Source of the DNA: Peptococcaceae bacterium
Lineage (GTDB): Bacteria > Bacillota > Desulfotomaculia > Desulfotomaculales > JACDOK01
Assembly: GCA_017656185.1 (NCBI GenBank)
Contig: JACDOK010000005.1
Location: forward strand, 1 to 49,200
DNA: 49,200 bases
Direction of reading: 5' to 3'
Below, one piece after another: positions 17,820-26,586 of this stretch. The notes beneath the pieces are model-generated. The model was not told where the DNA came from, ran no database searches, and worked only from the letters and a program-made list of their open reading frames with translations. The translations under genes were made by a program, and so were the position numbers. Every line of letters starts with the position of its first letter. Position 1 is the first letter of the stretch.

Positions 17820-17846
17820 AAAGCCCGCTCGGGGGAGCGGGCTTTT
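17820..17846 (+). terminator. Terminator after alr
   Basis: An 11-base stem AAAGCCCGCTC / GAGCGGGCTTT with a GGGG loop and a short T-run. The symmetric A- and T-flanks mean it could also serve the convergent gene at 17867. Confidence 0.9.
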
Positions 17847-17866
17847 GTGATGGAAGAGGAATGTAA

Positions 17867-18112
17867 TTAGTCGTTTGCTTCCTTCAAATTGGCCTCCGTT
17901 TTTCTGGTGCTTTCCCGTGCAACCACCTCTTCCGCAGCCTTTACCAGTTCCTCAGTATCTTCGGGGTCGGGCGCGTCGGCGTTTTCCGGGAAGGTGAGTC
18001 CTTTGATGTTTTTATGACCCGCCGTTAAGCCGACTTCCTTAGCCGTTTCCCACTGCAGGCGATCGAGAGCCCTTGCGGTGCGCAGAGTGTTAAAATTCTT
18101 TTTATGCCCCAT
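17867..18112 (-). CDS. Small spore-type protein, possibly SASP-derived
   Basis: An 81-residue acidic protein. The segment LDRLQWETAKEVGL near residues 15-28 resembles the first helix of alpha/beta small acid-soluble spore proteins (LKxEIAxEFGV), the DNA-binding proteins of dormant spores. The second half (PENADAPDPEDTEELVK) does not match, so this may be a diverged SASP relative or an unrelated protein. ATG 18112 follows GAGGTGAT by four bases. Confidence 0.55.
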   Translation of the reverse strand: MGHKKNFNTLRTARALDRLQWETAKEVGLTAGHKNIKGLTFPENADAPDPEDTEELVKAAEEVVARESTRKTEANLKEAND

Positions 18113-18177
18113 GCTTATCACCTCGCTAGTAGCATGGGTTAAAGACCATCAAGCTATTCTTTACTTTATTAAGTCAA

Positions 18178-18765
18178 TTACCTTGGCATTACATACCTTA
18201 ATACGAAAGGAGTAATATAAACTTCCGCCAGTGCCGCCAGGGTAAGTAAGGGGATAATTACACGCCAGAGCACCTGTAACTTGGTAGTAACAGTAATGCC
18301 ATAGCCTAATTGCCATTTCACGAGAACGGAGGCCAGCGCCACTGCGGAGGCCAGGAATATGGCGGGAAGTTCCAGAATTCCGTGCGGGGCCAAACCAAAA
18401 ATAAAGTTGTACAGTGCTACTCCCTTGTTGTAAAGGATACGTGCCACAACCCCCAGTAAGGCGCCGTTTAACCCAATAACGAAAAGTGCCGGGAGTCCCC
18501 AAAGCAGATGACCTAGGAAAACCAGCAGTACTGCGACGGAAAGGTTCTTAAGTAGGATGATGAGTGCCAGCACCAGGTTCTGTATTTTGTCATTAAAACC
18601 TTCAGAAAAATTGGCAATTTCTTTCAGGCTTTCGAGAGACGGAGCCAACAGTGGTTCGGAAACCTGAAAAAAGATCCAACCGGCACAAGAAAAAAGGATA
18701 AATAGCGTTAGTGAGATCCAAAAACCGCTGCGCAGATAAGCGTGAAAAAGATACTTGTTTCTCAT
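18178..18765 (-). CDS. SpoIIM-family (DUF95) membrane protein
   Basis: A 195-residue protein with about five hydrophobic segments and the family signature LAPHGILELPAIFLAS near residues 128-143. SpoIIM is part of the DMP machine that drives forespore engulfment; relatives of unknown role are also common in Clostridia. Absence of spoIID or spoIIP beside it leaves open whether this is the canonical SpoIIM. ATG 18765 has GGGAG seven bases upstream, preferable to the longer frame. Confidence 0.83.
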   Translation of the reverse strand: MRNKYLFHAYLRSGFWISLTLFILFSCAGWIFFQVSEPLLAPSLESLKEIANFSEGFNDKIQNLVLALIILLKNLSVAVLLVFLGHLLWGLPALFVIGLNGALLGVVARILYNKGVALYNFIFGLAPHGILELPAIFLASAVALASVLVKWQLGYGITVTTKLQVLWRVIIPLLTLAALAEVYITPFVLRYVMPR

Positions 18766-18899
18766 CAAGTCACTCCCTATCAACGCCTCCATTTTACTCT
18801 TGGCAGGCAGCCTTTGACAAGCGTACCGTTTACAAGACGGGGGTTAAAATTTCTTGCCGGGAAACATACTAAGAAAAAACATCTCAGGAGGAATTACCT

Positions 18900-19703
18900 G
18901 TGACGCAGTGGAATGGCTACTTTCCCCCTTATACCGATCCTAAGGGTTTAATGCCTCCGGGATCGCAAAAAAACTCTCCTAAGAATAACGATAACGACGA
19001 TAATGACCAGGAACAAGAAGAGAATGAAAGCCGCCGTGCCAAGACGGTTAAGGAGTTCGGCACCATGTCTCTGCCCAGTGTCAAAAGCAATATTCATTCC
19101 CTGGTTATAGTCGGCCAAGTGGAAGGCCACGTCGTTTTACCGAACCAAAACAAAGCAACAAAATATGAACATATTCTTCCCCAGCTGGTGGCGATTGAAC
19201 AGCATCCGAAAATTGAGGGTGTTCTCGTTATTCTCAATACTGTAGGCGGTGATGTTGAAGCAGGACTGGCCATCGCAGAGATGATTGCGTCGTTATCTAA
19301 ACCAACTGTTTCACTGGTACTTGGTGGAGGTCATTCCATCGGTGTTCCCATTGCCGTAGCGGCCAGTTATTCCTTTATCGCCGAAACGGCCAGCATGACC
19401 ATTCATCCCATAAGAATTACGGGACAAATTCTTACTGTGCCGCAAACGTTTGAATATTTGGAAAAAATGCAGGAACGTGTGGTACGTTTCGTAGCCCAAC
19501 ATTCCAAAATCCAGGATACCCGCTTCCGGGAACTGATGTTCCGTACCGGAGAACTGGCACGTGATATCGGAACGGTTCTGATCGGTAAAGAAGCGGTAAA
19601 GGAAGGCATTATCGATGAAGTCGGTGGTATCGGTTCGGCCATAACTAAATTGAGGGCTATGATTCAGGAATACCGCCAGCGGAAAGGAGACGAATTACAG
19701 TGA
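18900..19703 (+). CDS. tepA: ClpP-fold translocation-enhancing protein TepA
   Basis: A 267-residue member of the ClpP/crotonase fold. B. subtilis TepA supports protein export and acts on signal-peptide-like substrates, and is a forespore-linked protein. Catalytic Ser is probably S146 in GGGHSIGVP and His H169 in MTIHP. The N-terminus is a long, disordered stretch (about residues 20-45) rich in Asn, Asp and Glu. The start is GTG, nine bases after AGGAGG. Its stop overlaps the ylzJ start. Confidence 0.93.
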   Translation: MTQWNGYFPPYTDPKGLMPPGSQKNSPKNNDNDDNDQEQEENESRRAKTVKEFGTMSLPSVKSNIHSLVIVGQVEGHVVLPNQNKATKYEHILPQLVAIEQHPKIEGVLVILNTVGGDVEAGLAIAEMIASLSKPTVSLVLGGGHSIGVPIAVAASYSFIAETASMTIHPIRITGQILTVPQTFEYLEKMQERVVRFVAQHSKIQDTRFRELMFRTGELARDIGTVLIGKEAVKEGIIDEVGGIGSAITKLRAMIQEYRQRKGDELQ

Positions 19704-19966
19704 TCCTCTACACACCTGTACAGCTGGAACTTATCTTCCGCCGGGAAGACGAGGAAAAGAAGTACCCGGAAACGGTAGAGGCTTATGTGAACGGCGTGCT
19801 GGCGGTTATCAAGCGCACCGGACTGCGGGAGGGTTATATCGAGAGGGTACTAAGCACCGATCCGTATGACTTTTTACAGCCGGACCTCAGTCCCGGGACA
19901 AACGTTGTTTTTAAGGCCGTGGCATGTCAAAACACACCAGCTGCAGATTTCCGGGATCGGCTATAG
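19700..19966 (+). CDS. ylzJ: YlzJ-like protein
   Basis: An 88-residue protein beginning [13 protein letters not shown], the hallmark of the YlzJ-like family, which is nearly always encoded beside tepA. Its GTG start overlaps the tepA stop (GTGA). Function unknown; the tight coupling suggests a partner of TepA. No membrane segment or signal peptide is apparent. Confidence 0.88.
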   Translation: MILYTPVQLELIFRREDEEKKYPETVEAYVNGVLAVIKRTGLREGYIERVLSTDPYDFLQPDLSPGTNVVFKAVACQNTPAADFRDRL

Positions 19967-20087
19967 GGGGTAATACTCCCTTTTTTCATACTGCAGCTAA
20001 TCAGCTAGCTGCCATTTCAGGTTACGGTTGGGAAATTTCTAAGCAGGAATTAGGGAACAAGTGATTAAGTAGTCAACAGGTGATATT

Positions 20088-20315
20088 ATGAGGGACCGGT
20101 GGGTGGCGCTTTGCAGGGTTAATAGTGATATTGAGGCTGACCTGGTGTGCTCTATTTTGGAAGGTGAGAATATTGCCACGATAAAAAAGTATCGGGGGTT
20201 CAATATCAAAGAAATATTGGGAGATGCGGTACAAGTTGAGGTATGGGTACCCTTGTCCCAAAAAGAAGAAGCGGAAGATATCCTGAGGGCTTACAGGGAC
20301 GAGGAGCGCTGGTAG
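20088..20315 (+). CDS. DUF2007-type small protein
   Basis: A 75-residue protein with a ferredoxin-like beta-alpha pattern (RWVALCRVNSDIEADLVCSILEGENI...VEVWVPLSQKEEAEDIL) typical of the DUF2007 or putative signal-transducing family. Function unknown. ATG 20088 follows AGGTGAT. The stop is directly followed by a heptanucleotide repeat array. Confidence 0.8.
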   Translation: MRDRWVALCRVNSDIEADLVCSILEGENIATIKKYRGFNIKEILGDAVQVEVWVPLSQKEEAEDILRAYRDEERW

Positions 20316-20319
20316 TCTA

Positions 20320-20375
20320 GTGAGGCGTAAGGAGTGAGCAGTGAGCAGGAAGCAGTAAGGAGTGAGGGGTAATAA
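20320..20375 (+). repeat. Heptanucleotide array, eight units
   Basis: Eight in-phase 7-mers: GTGAGGC, GTAAGGA, GTGAGCA, GTGAGCA, GGAAGCA, GTAAGGA, GTGAGGG, GTAATAA. The array begins five bases after the stop codon of the DUF2007 gene. Confidence 0.85.
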
Positions 20376-20461
20376 AGGAACTTGTTGTGTTCTTAGCTGC
20401 TTTCTGTTTGGACCGGTAGGTTTGTCCTGTAATGTATAGTTAGCTCAGGTATAGAACGCAG

Positions 20462-20481
20462 GGGAGGGTCTTGACCCTCCC
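20462..20481. repeat. GGGAGGGTC hairpin repeat
   Basis: A perfect GGGAGGGTC-TT-GACCCTCCC palindrome followed by GTGACCCCAAAAAGG. It lies in the 291-base spacer 20316-20606, which otherwise holds the heptad array and a partial GAGCC inverted repeat at 20521-20545. I see no gene there. Confidence 0.75.
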
Positions 20482-20606
20482 GTGACCCCAAAAAGGTGTG
20501 CGGCGTATAGAGAGTCTACGGGAGCCCACGGAGAGGCTCTCCTACGATCCTTCTAAGTACCTTTTACATATTATGGGGACAGATCAATATAAACCGGAGG
20601 CACAAA

Positions 20607-21548
20607 GTGAAGACGGTATTCGTAAGCGATATTAAGGAAGGACATCAGGTTCAGAGTTCCTTTCAAATCGCGCGCAAGGAATTGCAAAGCTTCAAAAGCA
20701 AACCGGGAATGTATGTGAGCCTGGTATTGAGAGACTGTACGGGGGAAATTGATGCGCGCGTGTGGGATGACGGTGAAAATGTTTTTAACCGTTTTCAGGT
20801 GGGAGATGTGGTCGTCATTACGGGTGAGGCCGTAAGTTATAAAGGACAGCTGCAGATAAACATAAACACCATCGTTCCGGAGGAAGGCGAAATCCTGCCT
20901 GAACATTACCTCCCGGTGACAGTGGAGGACCGCGCGCAACTGTTACAAGAGATTCACGATGCGATTGATCTTATAACCGATCCTTACTTGAAAGAGTTGT
21001 TACAAAGTTTTTTCTCGGATGCCGAGTTCGTGGCGGCGTTTCGTGCTGCTCCAGCGGCTAAGCAAAATCACCAGGCGTATTTGGGAGGGCTCCTAGAACA
21101 CACCGTTAACGTGTTACGCTTGGCCCGTGCTGTTTCATCGGTTTATACCATTTTAAACAGTGACCTTATGATCGCGGGAGCGATTCTGCACGACATCGGA
21201 AAGATTAAGGAATACCAGTACGACACCTTGATTGATTTTACAGACGAGGGACGCTTATTGGGCCATATTATCCTTGGTGTGGAAATGATTTCGCGGCGTA
21301 TGGATCAAATGGCGTCATTCCCGGCGGAACTCAGACTTAAATTACTGCATATCGTTGCCAGCCATCACGGGCAGTATGAGTGGCAGTCTCCCAAAAGACC
21401 GAAGGTTATAGAAGCGTGTGCCCTCCATTACTGTGATCTGCTGGACAGTCAAATGTACCAGTTTACTCGCGCCATTACATCCAGCGAGAATGGAGCTACC
21501 TGGAGCGAGTGGCTGCGCAGCCTGGACCGTATGGTTTATCTTAAGTGA
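20607..21548 (+). CDS. yhaM: YhaM-type 3'-5' exoribonuclease (OB-fold plus HD domain)
   Basis: A 313-residue protein with an N-terminal OB-fold nucleic-acid-binding domain (about 1-95) and an HD metal-dependent domain: H in LLEHTVNVLRLA near residues 165-176, HDIGK near residues 196-200, and a further histidine in ASHHGQYEW near residues 251-259. YhaM shortens single-stranded RNA 3' ends by a few bases in Gram-positive bacteria. Start GTG 20607 follows GGAGG. Length and domain order fit the family. Confidence 0.92.
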   Translation: MKTVFVSDIKEGHQVQSSFQIARKELQSFKSKPGMYVSLVLRDCTGEIDARVWDDGENVFNRFQVGDVVVITGEAVSYKGQLQININTIVPEEGEILPEHYLPVTVEDRAQLLQEIHDAIDLITDPYLKELLQSFFSDAEFVAAFRAAPAAKQNHQAYLGGLLEHTVNVLRLARAVSSVYTILNSDLMIAGAILHDIGKIKEYQYDTLIDFTDEGRLLGHIILGVEMISRRMDQMASFPAELRLKLLHIVASHHGQYEWQSPKRPKVIEACALHYCDLLDSQMYQFTRAITSSENGATWSEWLRSLDRMVYLK

Positions 21549-21623
21549 CAGGTCCGTACAAGAATATTTAGCCCTTAACCGGAAAACATGCATGGATAAA
21601 GTAGCCTTAGTAGGAGGATGGTT

Positions 21624-21908
21624 ATGGGCAAAAAGATTGCGGTCCAGGAAAACTTAGTTGATATTAAGGAACGTCTTAAAACCGAAGGGTATGAAATTAT
21701 TGATCCCGATAACCCGGAAGGCGCCGAAGCCTTCGTGATAACCACCGGCATTGAAGAAGATGACAAGGGAGACCTTGCCGGTACGCGCACTTACCTGCCT
21801 ACGGGGCAGGAATACTTCGAGTTTCAAGGCTATGCGCCTGTTGTTGATGCCACCGGGAAATCCCCGGAGCAGGTTGTAGATGAGATCAGAAGACTGGCCA
21901 AGGATTAG
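21624..21908 (+). CDS. ykuS: YkuS-like (UPF0180) small protein
   Basis: A 94-residue protein starting MGKKIAVQENLVDIKERLKTEGYEI, which follows the UPF0180/YkuS pattern. The middle EDDKGDLAGTRTYLPTG carries an insertion compared with B. subtilis YkuS as I remember it. Function unknown. ATG 21624 is six bases after AGGAGG; the ATG at 21618 is too close to the site. Confidence 0.75.
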   Translation: MGKKIAVQENLVDIKERLKTEGYEIIDPDNPEGAEAFVITTGIEEDDKGDLAGTRTYLPTGQEYFEFQGYAPVVDATGKSPEQVVDEIRRLAKD

Positions 21909-21928
21909 TCTCGTTTAGCTGTCGAAAG

Positions 21929-21960
21929 AAAGGCCGCCGAGAAAGGCGGCCTTTACATTT
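21929..21960 (+). terminator. Terminator after ykuS
   Basis: A perfect 10-base stem AAAGGCCGCC / GGCGGCCTTT around a six-base loop, with a mixed T-rich tail. Confidence 0.85.
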
Positions 21961-21988
21961 TATATGTTTTCTCCGGAACCTAAGGGCG

Positions 21989-21997
21989 TGCTATAAT
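21989..21997 (+). promoter_or_regulatory. Extended -10 promoter element before uppP
   Basis: TGCTATAAT, an extended -10 (TGnTATAAT), lies 30 bases upstream of the uppP start and just after the previous terminator. A -35 match is poor, as is common with extended -10 promoters. Confidence 0.6.
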
Positions 21998-22026
21998 AAA
22001 CACAATTTGTGGGGTAAGGAGGATAT

Positions 22027-22815
22027 GTGTTGGACCTGTTTCAGGCCGTTGTACTGGGTGTAGTACAGGGATTAGGGGAGTTTTTGCCTATCTCAAGTTC
22101 GGCGCACTTGGTGTTAACACCGTGGCTTTTCGGCTGGCATGATCCGGGGCTTGCCTTTGATGTTGCCCTGCACTTTGGGACGCTGATCGCCGTAGTGGGA
22201 TATTTTTGGCGTGACTGGATAGTGTTATTACGGGAAGGTGTGCGTGGTCCGAAAACCAAAGACGGGCGTATGTTTTGGTTCCTGGTCCTGGCTACCGTTC
22301 CGGGAGCTGCAGCCGGGTATTTGCTGGAAGATTACGCGGCTACGATTTTCCGGCACCCCATTCTGGTCGGCACCATGCTGATTGCAATGGGTATTATTCT
22401 ATACCTGGCCGATAAACTGGCCGGTAGGGCGAAGGGCCTTTATGATATTGGATTAAGTACCAGTTTATTCATCGGTATATCCCAGGCGTTTGCGATTATT
22501 CCTGGCGTTTCGCGCTCCGGTGCGACCATTGCGGCGGCACGTATGGCTGGTGTTGAACGTGAAGCAGCCGCCCGCTTTTCGTTTTTGCTTTCCACACCCA
22601 TTATTTTCGGAGCGGCGGTAATGCAAATGAGTGATATCAGTCCCGGTGATTTAACACTGCCGTTTATGGCAGGCGTCCTTACTTCGGCGGTGGTAGGTTG
22701 GTTGGCTATTAAGTTTCTGCTGGTTTATGTAACACGCCGCAGTTTCAATATTTTCGTGTGGTATCGTATGGCTTTAGGACTTTTTGTTATCTTGCTGGCT
22801 TTAATCAGAGGATAA
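22027..22815 (+). CDS. uppP: Undecaprenyl-diphosphatase (BacA/UppP)
   Basis: Integral membrane phosphatase that recycles undecaprenyl diphosphate to the monophosphate carrier for cell-wall synthesis and confers bacitracin resistance. The two catalytic motifs are present: GEFLPISSSAHL near residues 17-28 and PGVSRSGATI near residues 159-168. The 262 residues have about eight hydrophobic segments. Start GTG 22027 follows AAGGAGG. Confidence 0.96.
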   Translation: MLDLFQAVVLGVVQGLGEFLPISSSAHLVLTPWLFGWHDPGLAFDVALHFGTLIAVVGYFWRDWIVLLREGVRGPKTKDGRMFWFLVLATVPGAAAGYLLEDYAATIFRHPILVGTMLIAMGIILYLADKLAGRAKGLYDIGLSTSLFIGISQAFAIIPGVSRSGATIAAARMAGVEREAAARFSFLLSTPIIFGAAVMQMSDISPGDLTLPFMAGVLTSAVVGWLAIKFLLVYVTRRSFNIFVWYRMALGLFVILLALIRG

Positions 22816-22843
22816 AAAGAGCGCCTGCTGGGGCGCTCTTTTT
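22814..22843. terminator. Bidirectional terminator between uppP and the BFN gene
   Basis: A stem with arms AAAAAGAGCGCC and GGCGCTCTTTTT. A-run and T-run on opposite sides let it serve both convergent genes. Confidence 0.88.
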
Positions 22844-22844
22844 G

Positions 22845-23324
22845 TCAATGGACGGTTTTTTTACTCGTGTCCTTGGCCTGGTTTTCTGCAAAGGGACAAG
22901 TCCTTTCGTTGGCAGCGTTGTTATAGACCTCGGCAGCCGATAAGGTATAGCGGGCAACTTTGTCAGTAATAAAGATTGGTGCCATACTTCTTAAAGCGAT
23001 AGCAACCGCATCGCTGGGGCGAGCATCGATTACCGTGCTGGTATCCTCTCTGGTGATATGCATTTGGGCATAATAAGTGCCTTCGTGTACATCGGTAATA
23101 ACCACGTGGGTTAAAGTGGCCTTGAGTTGCTCAAACAAAGTTTTGATAAGGTCATGGGTGAGCGGGCGTGGTGGTGTTCCACTTTCCAAAGCAATTGCAA
23201 TTGACTGGGCTTCAAGCGGGCCGACCCATATCGGTAAAATACTTGTTTCTGCTTCGTCAATAAGCAGGAGAACAGGGTTCATAGCCAAGTCAAAAGCAAT
23301 CTCTTTAACCCTGACGGGAATCAC
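22845..23324 (-). CDS. Bifunctional nuclease family (DUF151) protein
   Basis: A 159-residue protein with the BFN domain (about 1-135): VLLLIDEAETSILPIWVGPLEAQSIA near the start, and IDARPSDAVAIALRSMAPIFI near residues 99-119. Plant and Thermotoga relatives have nuclease activity or this fold; the bacterial function is not settled. The C-terminal 35 residues are polar and diverged. Start GTG 23324 lies six bases from AGGAGGTG; the longer frame begins inside that site. Confidence 0.85.
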   Translation of the reverse strand: MIPVRVKEIAFDLAMNPVLLLIDEAETSILPIWVGPLEAQSIAIALESGTPPRPLTHDLIKTLFEQLKATLTHVVITDVHEGTYYAQMHITREDTSTVIDARPSDAVAIALRSMAPIFITDKVARYTLSAAEVYNNAANERTCPFAENQAKDTSKKTVH

Positions 23325-23501
23325 GGGTAACACCTCCTAAGGCTCCCGGCTGCTTCTATGGTGTATATTTAGTTGGATAACGGATAAAAAAGACCTGGAT
23401 TTATTTATCTTTATCGAAATAAGCTTTGGAACCTAAGAGCCTGGTTTATTATCAATATTATACCAGTAGTCCCAGGCATAAGCAACGGCAAAGGATTTTT
23501 T

Positions 23502-25730
23502 ATGTGTAGTGGCGAAACAAAAACCCGGGACGGTGAACTCTTCATGGGTTACTACGGACAAATAAAGCGAGAAGTACGTTATGAAATTTTCGGTTTGCTT
23601 TTAACTGCAATGGCGGTACTGGCTTTTTTGAGTTTACTGAGCGCGGAAGTAGGCACCGTCGGGAACGTGGTAGCCAAGTTGTGCCGCGCCGCAGCGGGTG
23701 AGGGGGCTTTCCTGTTACCTGTAGCGGTAGGTTATTGGGGTTTGAAACTTATTAAAGAGCGCGATCCGGCTAAATTTCCCGGCAAAATCTACGGTGGATT
23801 GATTTGCCTGGTGGTAATACTTACGGTACTGCACCTTTATTGTCTCGAGCTTGGCGGCCTGACTATTAATGACCTGACTTTTAGCAAAACGGTAGCCTAT
23901 GGTTTGAGTGGCGACGGCGGCGGTGTCGTGGGGGCCTTTTTAAGCTGGGTCATTTTTAAAGCTTTTGGTTACGCCGGTGGATTAATTATTTTAACTTCAG
24001 CAGGTTTAGTAGGTTTGGTATTGTTTACCGAACTTTCGGTGGTAAATCTGGTTCAAGGTGTCATCGGTAGGATCAGGCGTGCGGTAAGTGCAACCATTGG
24101 TTTTTTAGGTAACTTTCTGTTTGTCGAGGTAGAAACGCGCGAAAAGCCGTCCAAACCGGTGATAATTGACTATGAGAATGATAAGGACCGGGAAAAAGAC
24201 GAAGTTCCGGCTGAGGAATCGCCGGCACTGCAGCCGGTAGCAGCGGAGATAAAGAATGATAAGGCACCTTCGCGCCAGATGTCGCTTAATGACGTTTCGT
24301 CTTACGTGTTTCCACCGTTAAACTTGCTTACCCGACCTAAAATAAAGGGACAGCGGCCGTCAAAGAATATAAACGACAAGGTTCGTATTCTGGAAGACAC
24401 CTTGGAAAGCTTCGGAATTAAAGCTAAGGTGTTACAGGTTTCACGAGGTCCCGCTATCACGCGTTATGAAGTGCAGCCCGCCGCCGGTGTGAAAGTGAGC
24501 CGCATAGTAAGCTTGGCCGATGATATCGCCCTAACTATGGCGGCGCCGGGGGTTCGCATTGAGGCTCCTATTCCGGGTAAAGCGGCTGTAGGCATCGAAG
24601 TTCCGAATAGTGAAGTCACCATGGTACCTTTGCGGGATCTGATAGAAAGCAAAGAATTTACTCAATCGCCCTCTCGTCTGACTGTGGCCTTGGGAAAAGA
24701 CATCGCCGGTAAGCCTGTGATAGGCGATTTAGCTATGATGCCCCACCTCCTTATTGCCGGGGCGACGGGTGCCGGCAAGAGCGTGTGTCTTAATACTTTA
24801 ATTACCAGTATTCTTTTTAAGAGCAGCCCGGAAGAAGTGAAATTTCTCCTAATTGACCCTAAAATGGTGGAACTAACCACTTATAACGGTATTCCCCATT
24901 TGATTTCCCCGGTGGTTACAGATGCCAAAAAGGCTGCCGTTTCGCTCAAATGGCTGGTTCGGGAAATGGAACGGAGGTACGAGCTATTTGCTGCCTCCGG
25001 GGTGCGCGATATTACACGTTATAACAGTATTTTTAAAGTGCACGATAAGACTAACGAGCAGATGCGCCTGCCGCTGATTGTGGTAGTCATCGATGAATTA
25101 GCGGATCTAATGATAGTCGCGCCGCACGATGTCGAAGATGCCATCTGCCGGCTGGCTCAGATGGCCAGAGCAGCGGGAATCCACCTGGTGGTCGCTACTC
25201 AACGGCCGTCTGTAGATGTTATTACCGGTTTAATTAAAGCCAATATTCCTTCACGGATATCTTTTGCCGTATCGTCGCAGACAGATTCACGGACCATTCT
25301 TGATATCGGAGGCGCCGAAAAACTACTTGGTAAAGGTGATATGCTGTTCCTTCCCGTTGGCGCGGCAAAGCCCATTAGAGTACAAGGTGCCTATGTGTCT
25401 GATAAAGATGTTGAAAACGTGGTCGGCTTTCTGAAAAAGCAGGCCGCGCCGGAATATCAGGACGAAGAAATCTTTGATGACCTTGGTGAGGATGACGACA
25501 GCGGAGATTTTCAAGACGAACTGCTGCCCAAAGCCGTGGAAACGGTAGTGTTAGCCGGCCACGCATCAATATCGCTTTTACAGCGCCGGCTGCACATCGG
25601 ATATGCCCGGGCGGCGCGGCTTATTGATATTATGGAGAAAATGGGCTATGTGGGTGGTTACGAAGGCAGTAAACCACGCCAGGTTTTGATTAGCAAGGAA
25701 CAATTCCAGCAAATATTTAAGCAAAAGTAG
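23502..25730 (+). CDS. ftsK: DNA translocase FtsK/SpoIIIE
   Basis: A 742-residue membrane-anchored motor that pumps chromosomal DNA across the division or sporulation septum. About four hydrophobic segments occupy residues 25-185, then a charged linker, then the RecA-like motor with Walker A GATGAGKS near residues 420-427 and Walker B VVVIDELADL near 530, and finally the DNA-reading gamma winged helix (LQRRLHIGYARAARLIDIME). ATG 23502 has a weak AAAGGA; ATG 23544 is the alternative. The position between tepA and rodZ fits spoIIIE of Bacillus, but whether it acts in division, sporulation or both cannot be told. Confidence 0.95.
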   Translation: MCSGETKTRDGELFMGYYGQIKREVRYEIFGLLLTAMAVLAFLSLLSAEVGTVGNVVAKLCRAAAGEGAFLLPVAVGYWGLKLIKERDPAKFPGKIYGGLICLVVILTVLHLYCLELGGLTINDLTFSKTVAYGLSGDGGGVVGAFLSWVIFKAFGYAGGLIILTSAGLVGLVLFTELSVVNLVQGVIGRIRRAVSATIGFLGNFLFVEVETREKPSKPVIIDYENDKDREKDEVPAEESPALQPVAAEIKNDKAPSRQMSLNDVSSYVFPPLNLLTRPKIKGQRPSKNINDKVRILEDTLESFGIKAKVLQVSRGPAITRYEVQPAAGVKVSRIVSLADDIALTMAAPGVRIEAPIPGKAAVGIEVPNSEVTMVPLRDLIESKEFTQSPSRLTVALGKDIAGKPVIGDLAMMPHLLIAGATGAGKSVCLNTLITSILFKSSPEEVKFLLIDPKMVELTTYNGIPHLISPVVTDAKKAAVSLKWLVREMERRYELFAASGVRDITRYNSIFKVHDKTNEQMRLPLIVVVIDELADLMIVAPHDVEDAICRLAQMARAAGIHLVVATQRPSVDVITGLIKANIPSRISFAVSSQTDSRTILDIGGAEKLLGKGDMLFLPVGAAKPIRVQGAYVSDKDVENVVGFLKKQAAPEYQDEEIFDDLGEDDDSGDFQDELLPKAVETVVLAGHASISLLQRRLHIGYARAARLIDIMEKMGYVGGYEGSKPRQVLISKEQFQQIFKQK

Positions 25731-25733
25731 CAA

Positions 25734-25764
25734 TTTGACCGCGCAAGCCAGAACGTGCTATAGT
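25734..25764 (+). promoter_or_regulatory. Promoter of the rodZ-rimO transcript
   Basis: TTGACC at 25734-25739 and an extended -10, TGCTATAGT, with TATAGT at 25759-25764 (19-base spacer). A start near 25771 makes the long upstream part of the rodZ frame noncoding. Confidence 0.6.
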
Positions 25765-25851
25765 GACCTTGTGGGATTTATTTTAAGTGTAAGGCTCTGT
25801 GTTCGGGAATTAAGGAAAATTTCGGGGCAGGATAATAGAGGGGGTGAGGGA

Positions 25852-26586
25852 TTGTCAATTGGTGAAGAGTTGAAAGACGCGCGGGAAAGAAAAGGACTGT
25901 CGCTCGACGCTGTGGAAGAGGCCACTAACATCCGTAAAAAGTACATCCGGGCTATGGAAGATGACAAGTTTGACGTTCTACCGGGGCGCGTATACGCCAA
26001 GGCGTTTTTACGAACCTATGCTAAATTTCTCGACCTGGATGTTGAATCCCTCCTGGCCGAGTTCAATAAGAAGCATCCTGTTGAGAAGAGGGATATTGCA
26101 AGTGATGCCGGAATAACCAGCCCTATCGAGCCTAAACGCCCCCGCTATTTAAGTTACCTGTTAGTAATTATCATTGTCGCGGCTTTAATGGCTTTTAACG
26201 CCCTCTACAACCCCGGCCCGTGGAGCGGTACCCCGGATGATTCGGGGACCCAGGTTGTTGAACAAAAGGAGCCGGGACAAAATACACAACCGGGGCCGCC
26301 GGACCGCAAGCAGGTTAAGCAGGCGGTGGGAGTAGACGTCACGCTGGAGGTTGTTAAGGAACGCTGCTGGATGCGTGTATGGGTTGACGGTGAGATGAAG
26401 TACGAAGGTATTCTTTCCAGCGGTGAAAGCCTGAACTTCAAGGGCGATACTTCTGTTAAGCTGAGATTAGGCAACCCCAGGGCGGTACGGGTTACCGCGA
26501 ACGGTAAAGAACTTGGTTTTCTATCAGAACAAAAACATCCTATTACACATACGATAACGGCTGATGAAGGGCAAGAAAGAAGTTAA
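25852..26586 (+). CDS. rodZ: RodZ-like cytoskeletal HTH membrane protein
   Basis: A 244-residue protein with a Cro/CI-type HTH at the N-terminus (GEELKDARERKGLSLDAVEE near residues 4-23), one membrane segment (YLSYLLVIIIVAALMAFNAL, about 101-120) and an external DUF4115 beta domain after a Pro/Gly-rich linker. RodZ links MreB to the membrane for elongation. Start TTG 25852 follows GGGGGTGAGGG. It overlaps rimO by 23 bases, so the two are coupled. Confidence 0.92.
   Translation: MSIGEELKDARERKGLSLDAVEEATNIRKKYIRAMEDDKFDVLPGRVYAKAFLRTYAKFLDLDVESLLAEFNKKHPVEKRDIASDAGITSPIEPKRPRYLSYLLVIIIVAALMAFNALYNPGPWSGTPDDSGTQVVEQKEPGQNTQPGPPDRKQVKQAVGVDVTLEVVKERCWMRVWVDGEMKYEGILSSGESLNFKGDTSVKLRLGNPRAVRVTANGKELGFLSEQKHPITHTITADEGQERS

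Noticed and set aside
20320-20375. CRISPR-like repeats
   Set aside because: The heptads are contiguous with no spacers, and no cas genes are present.
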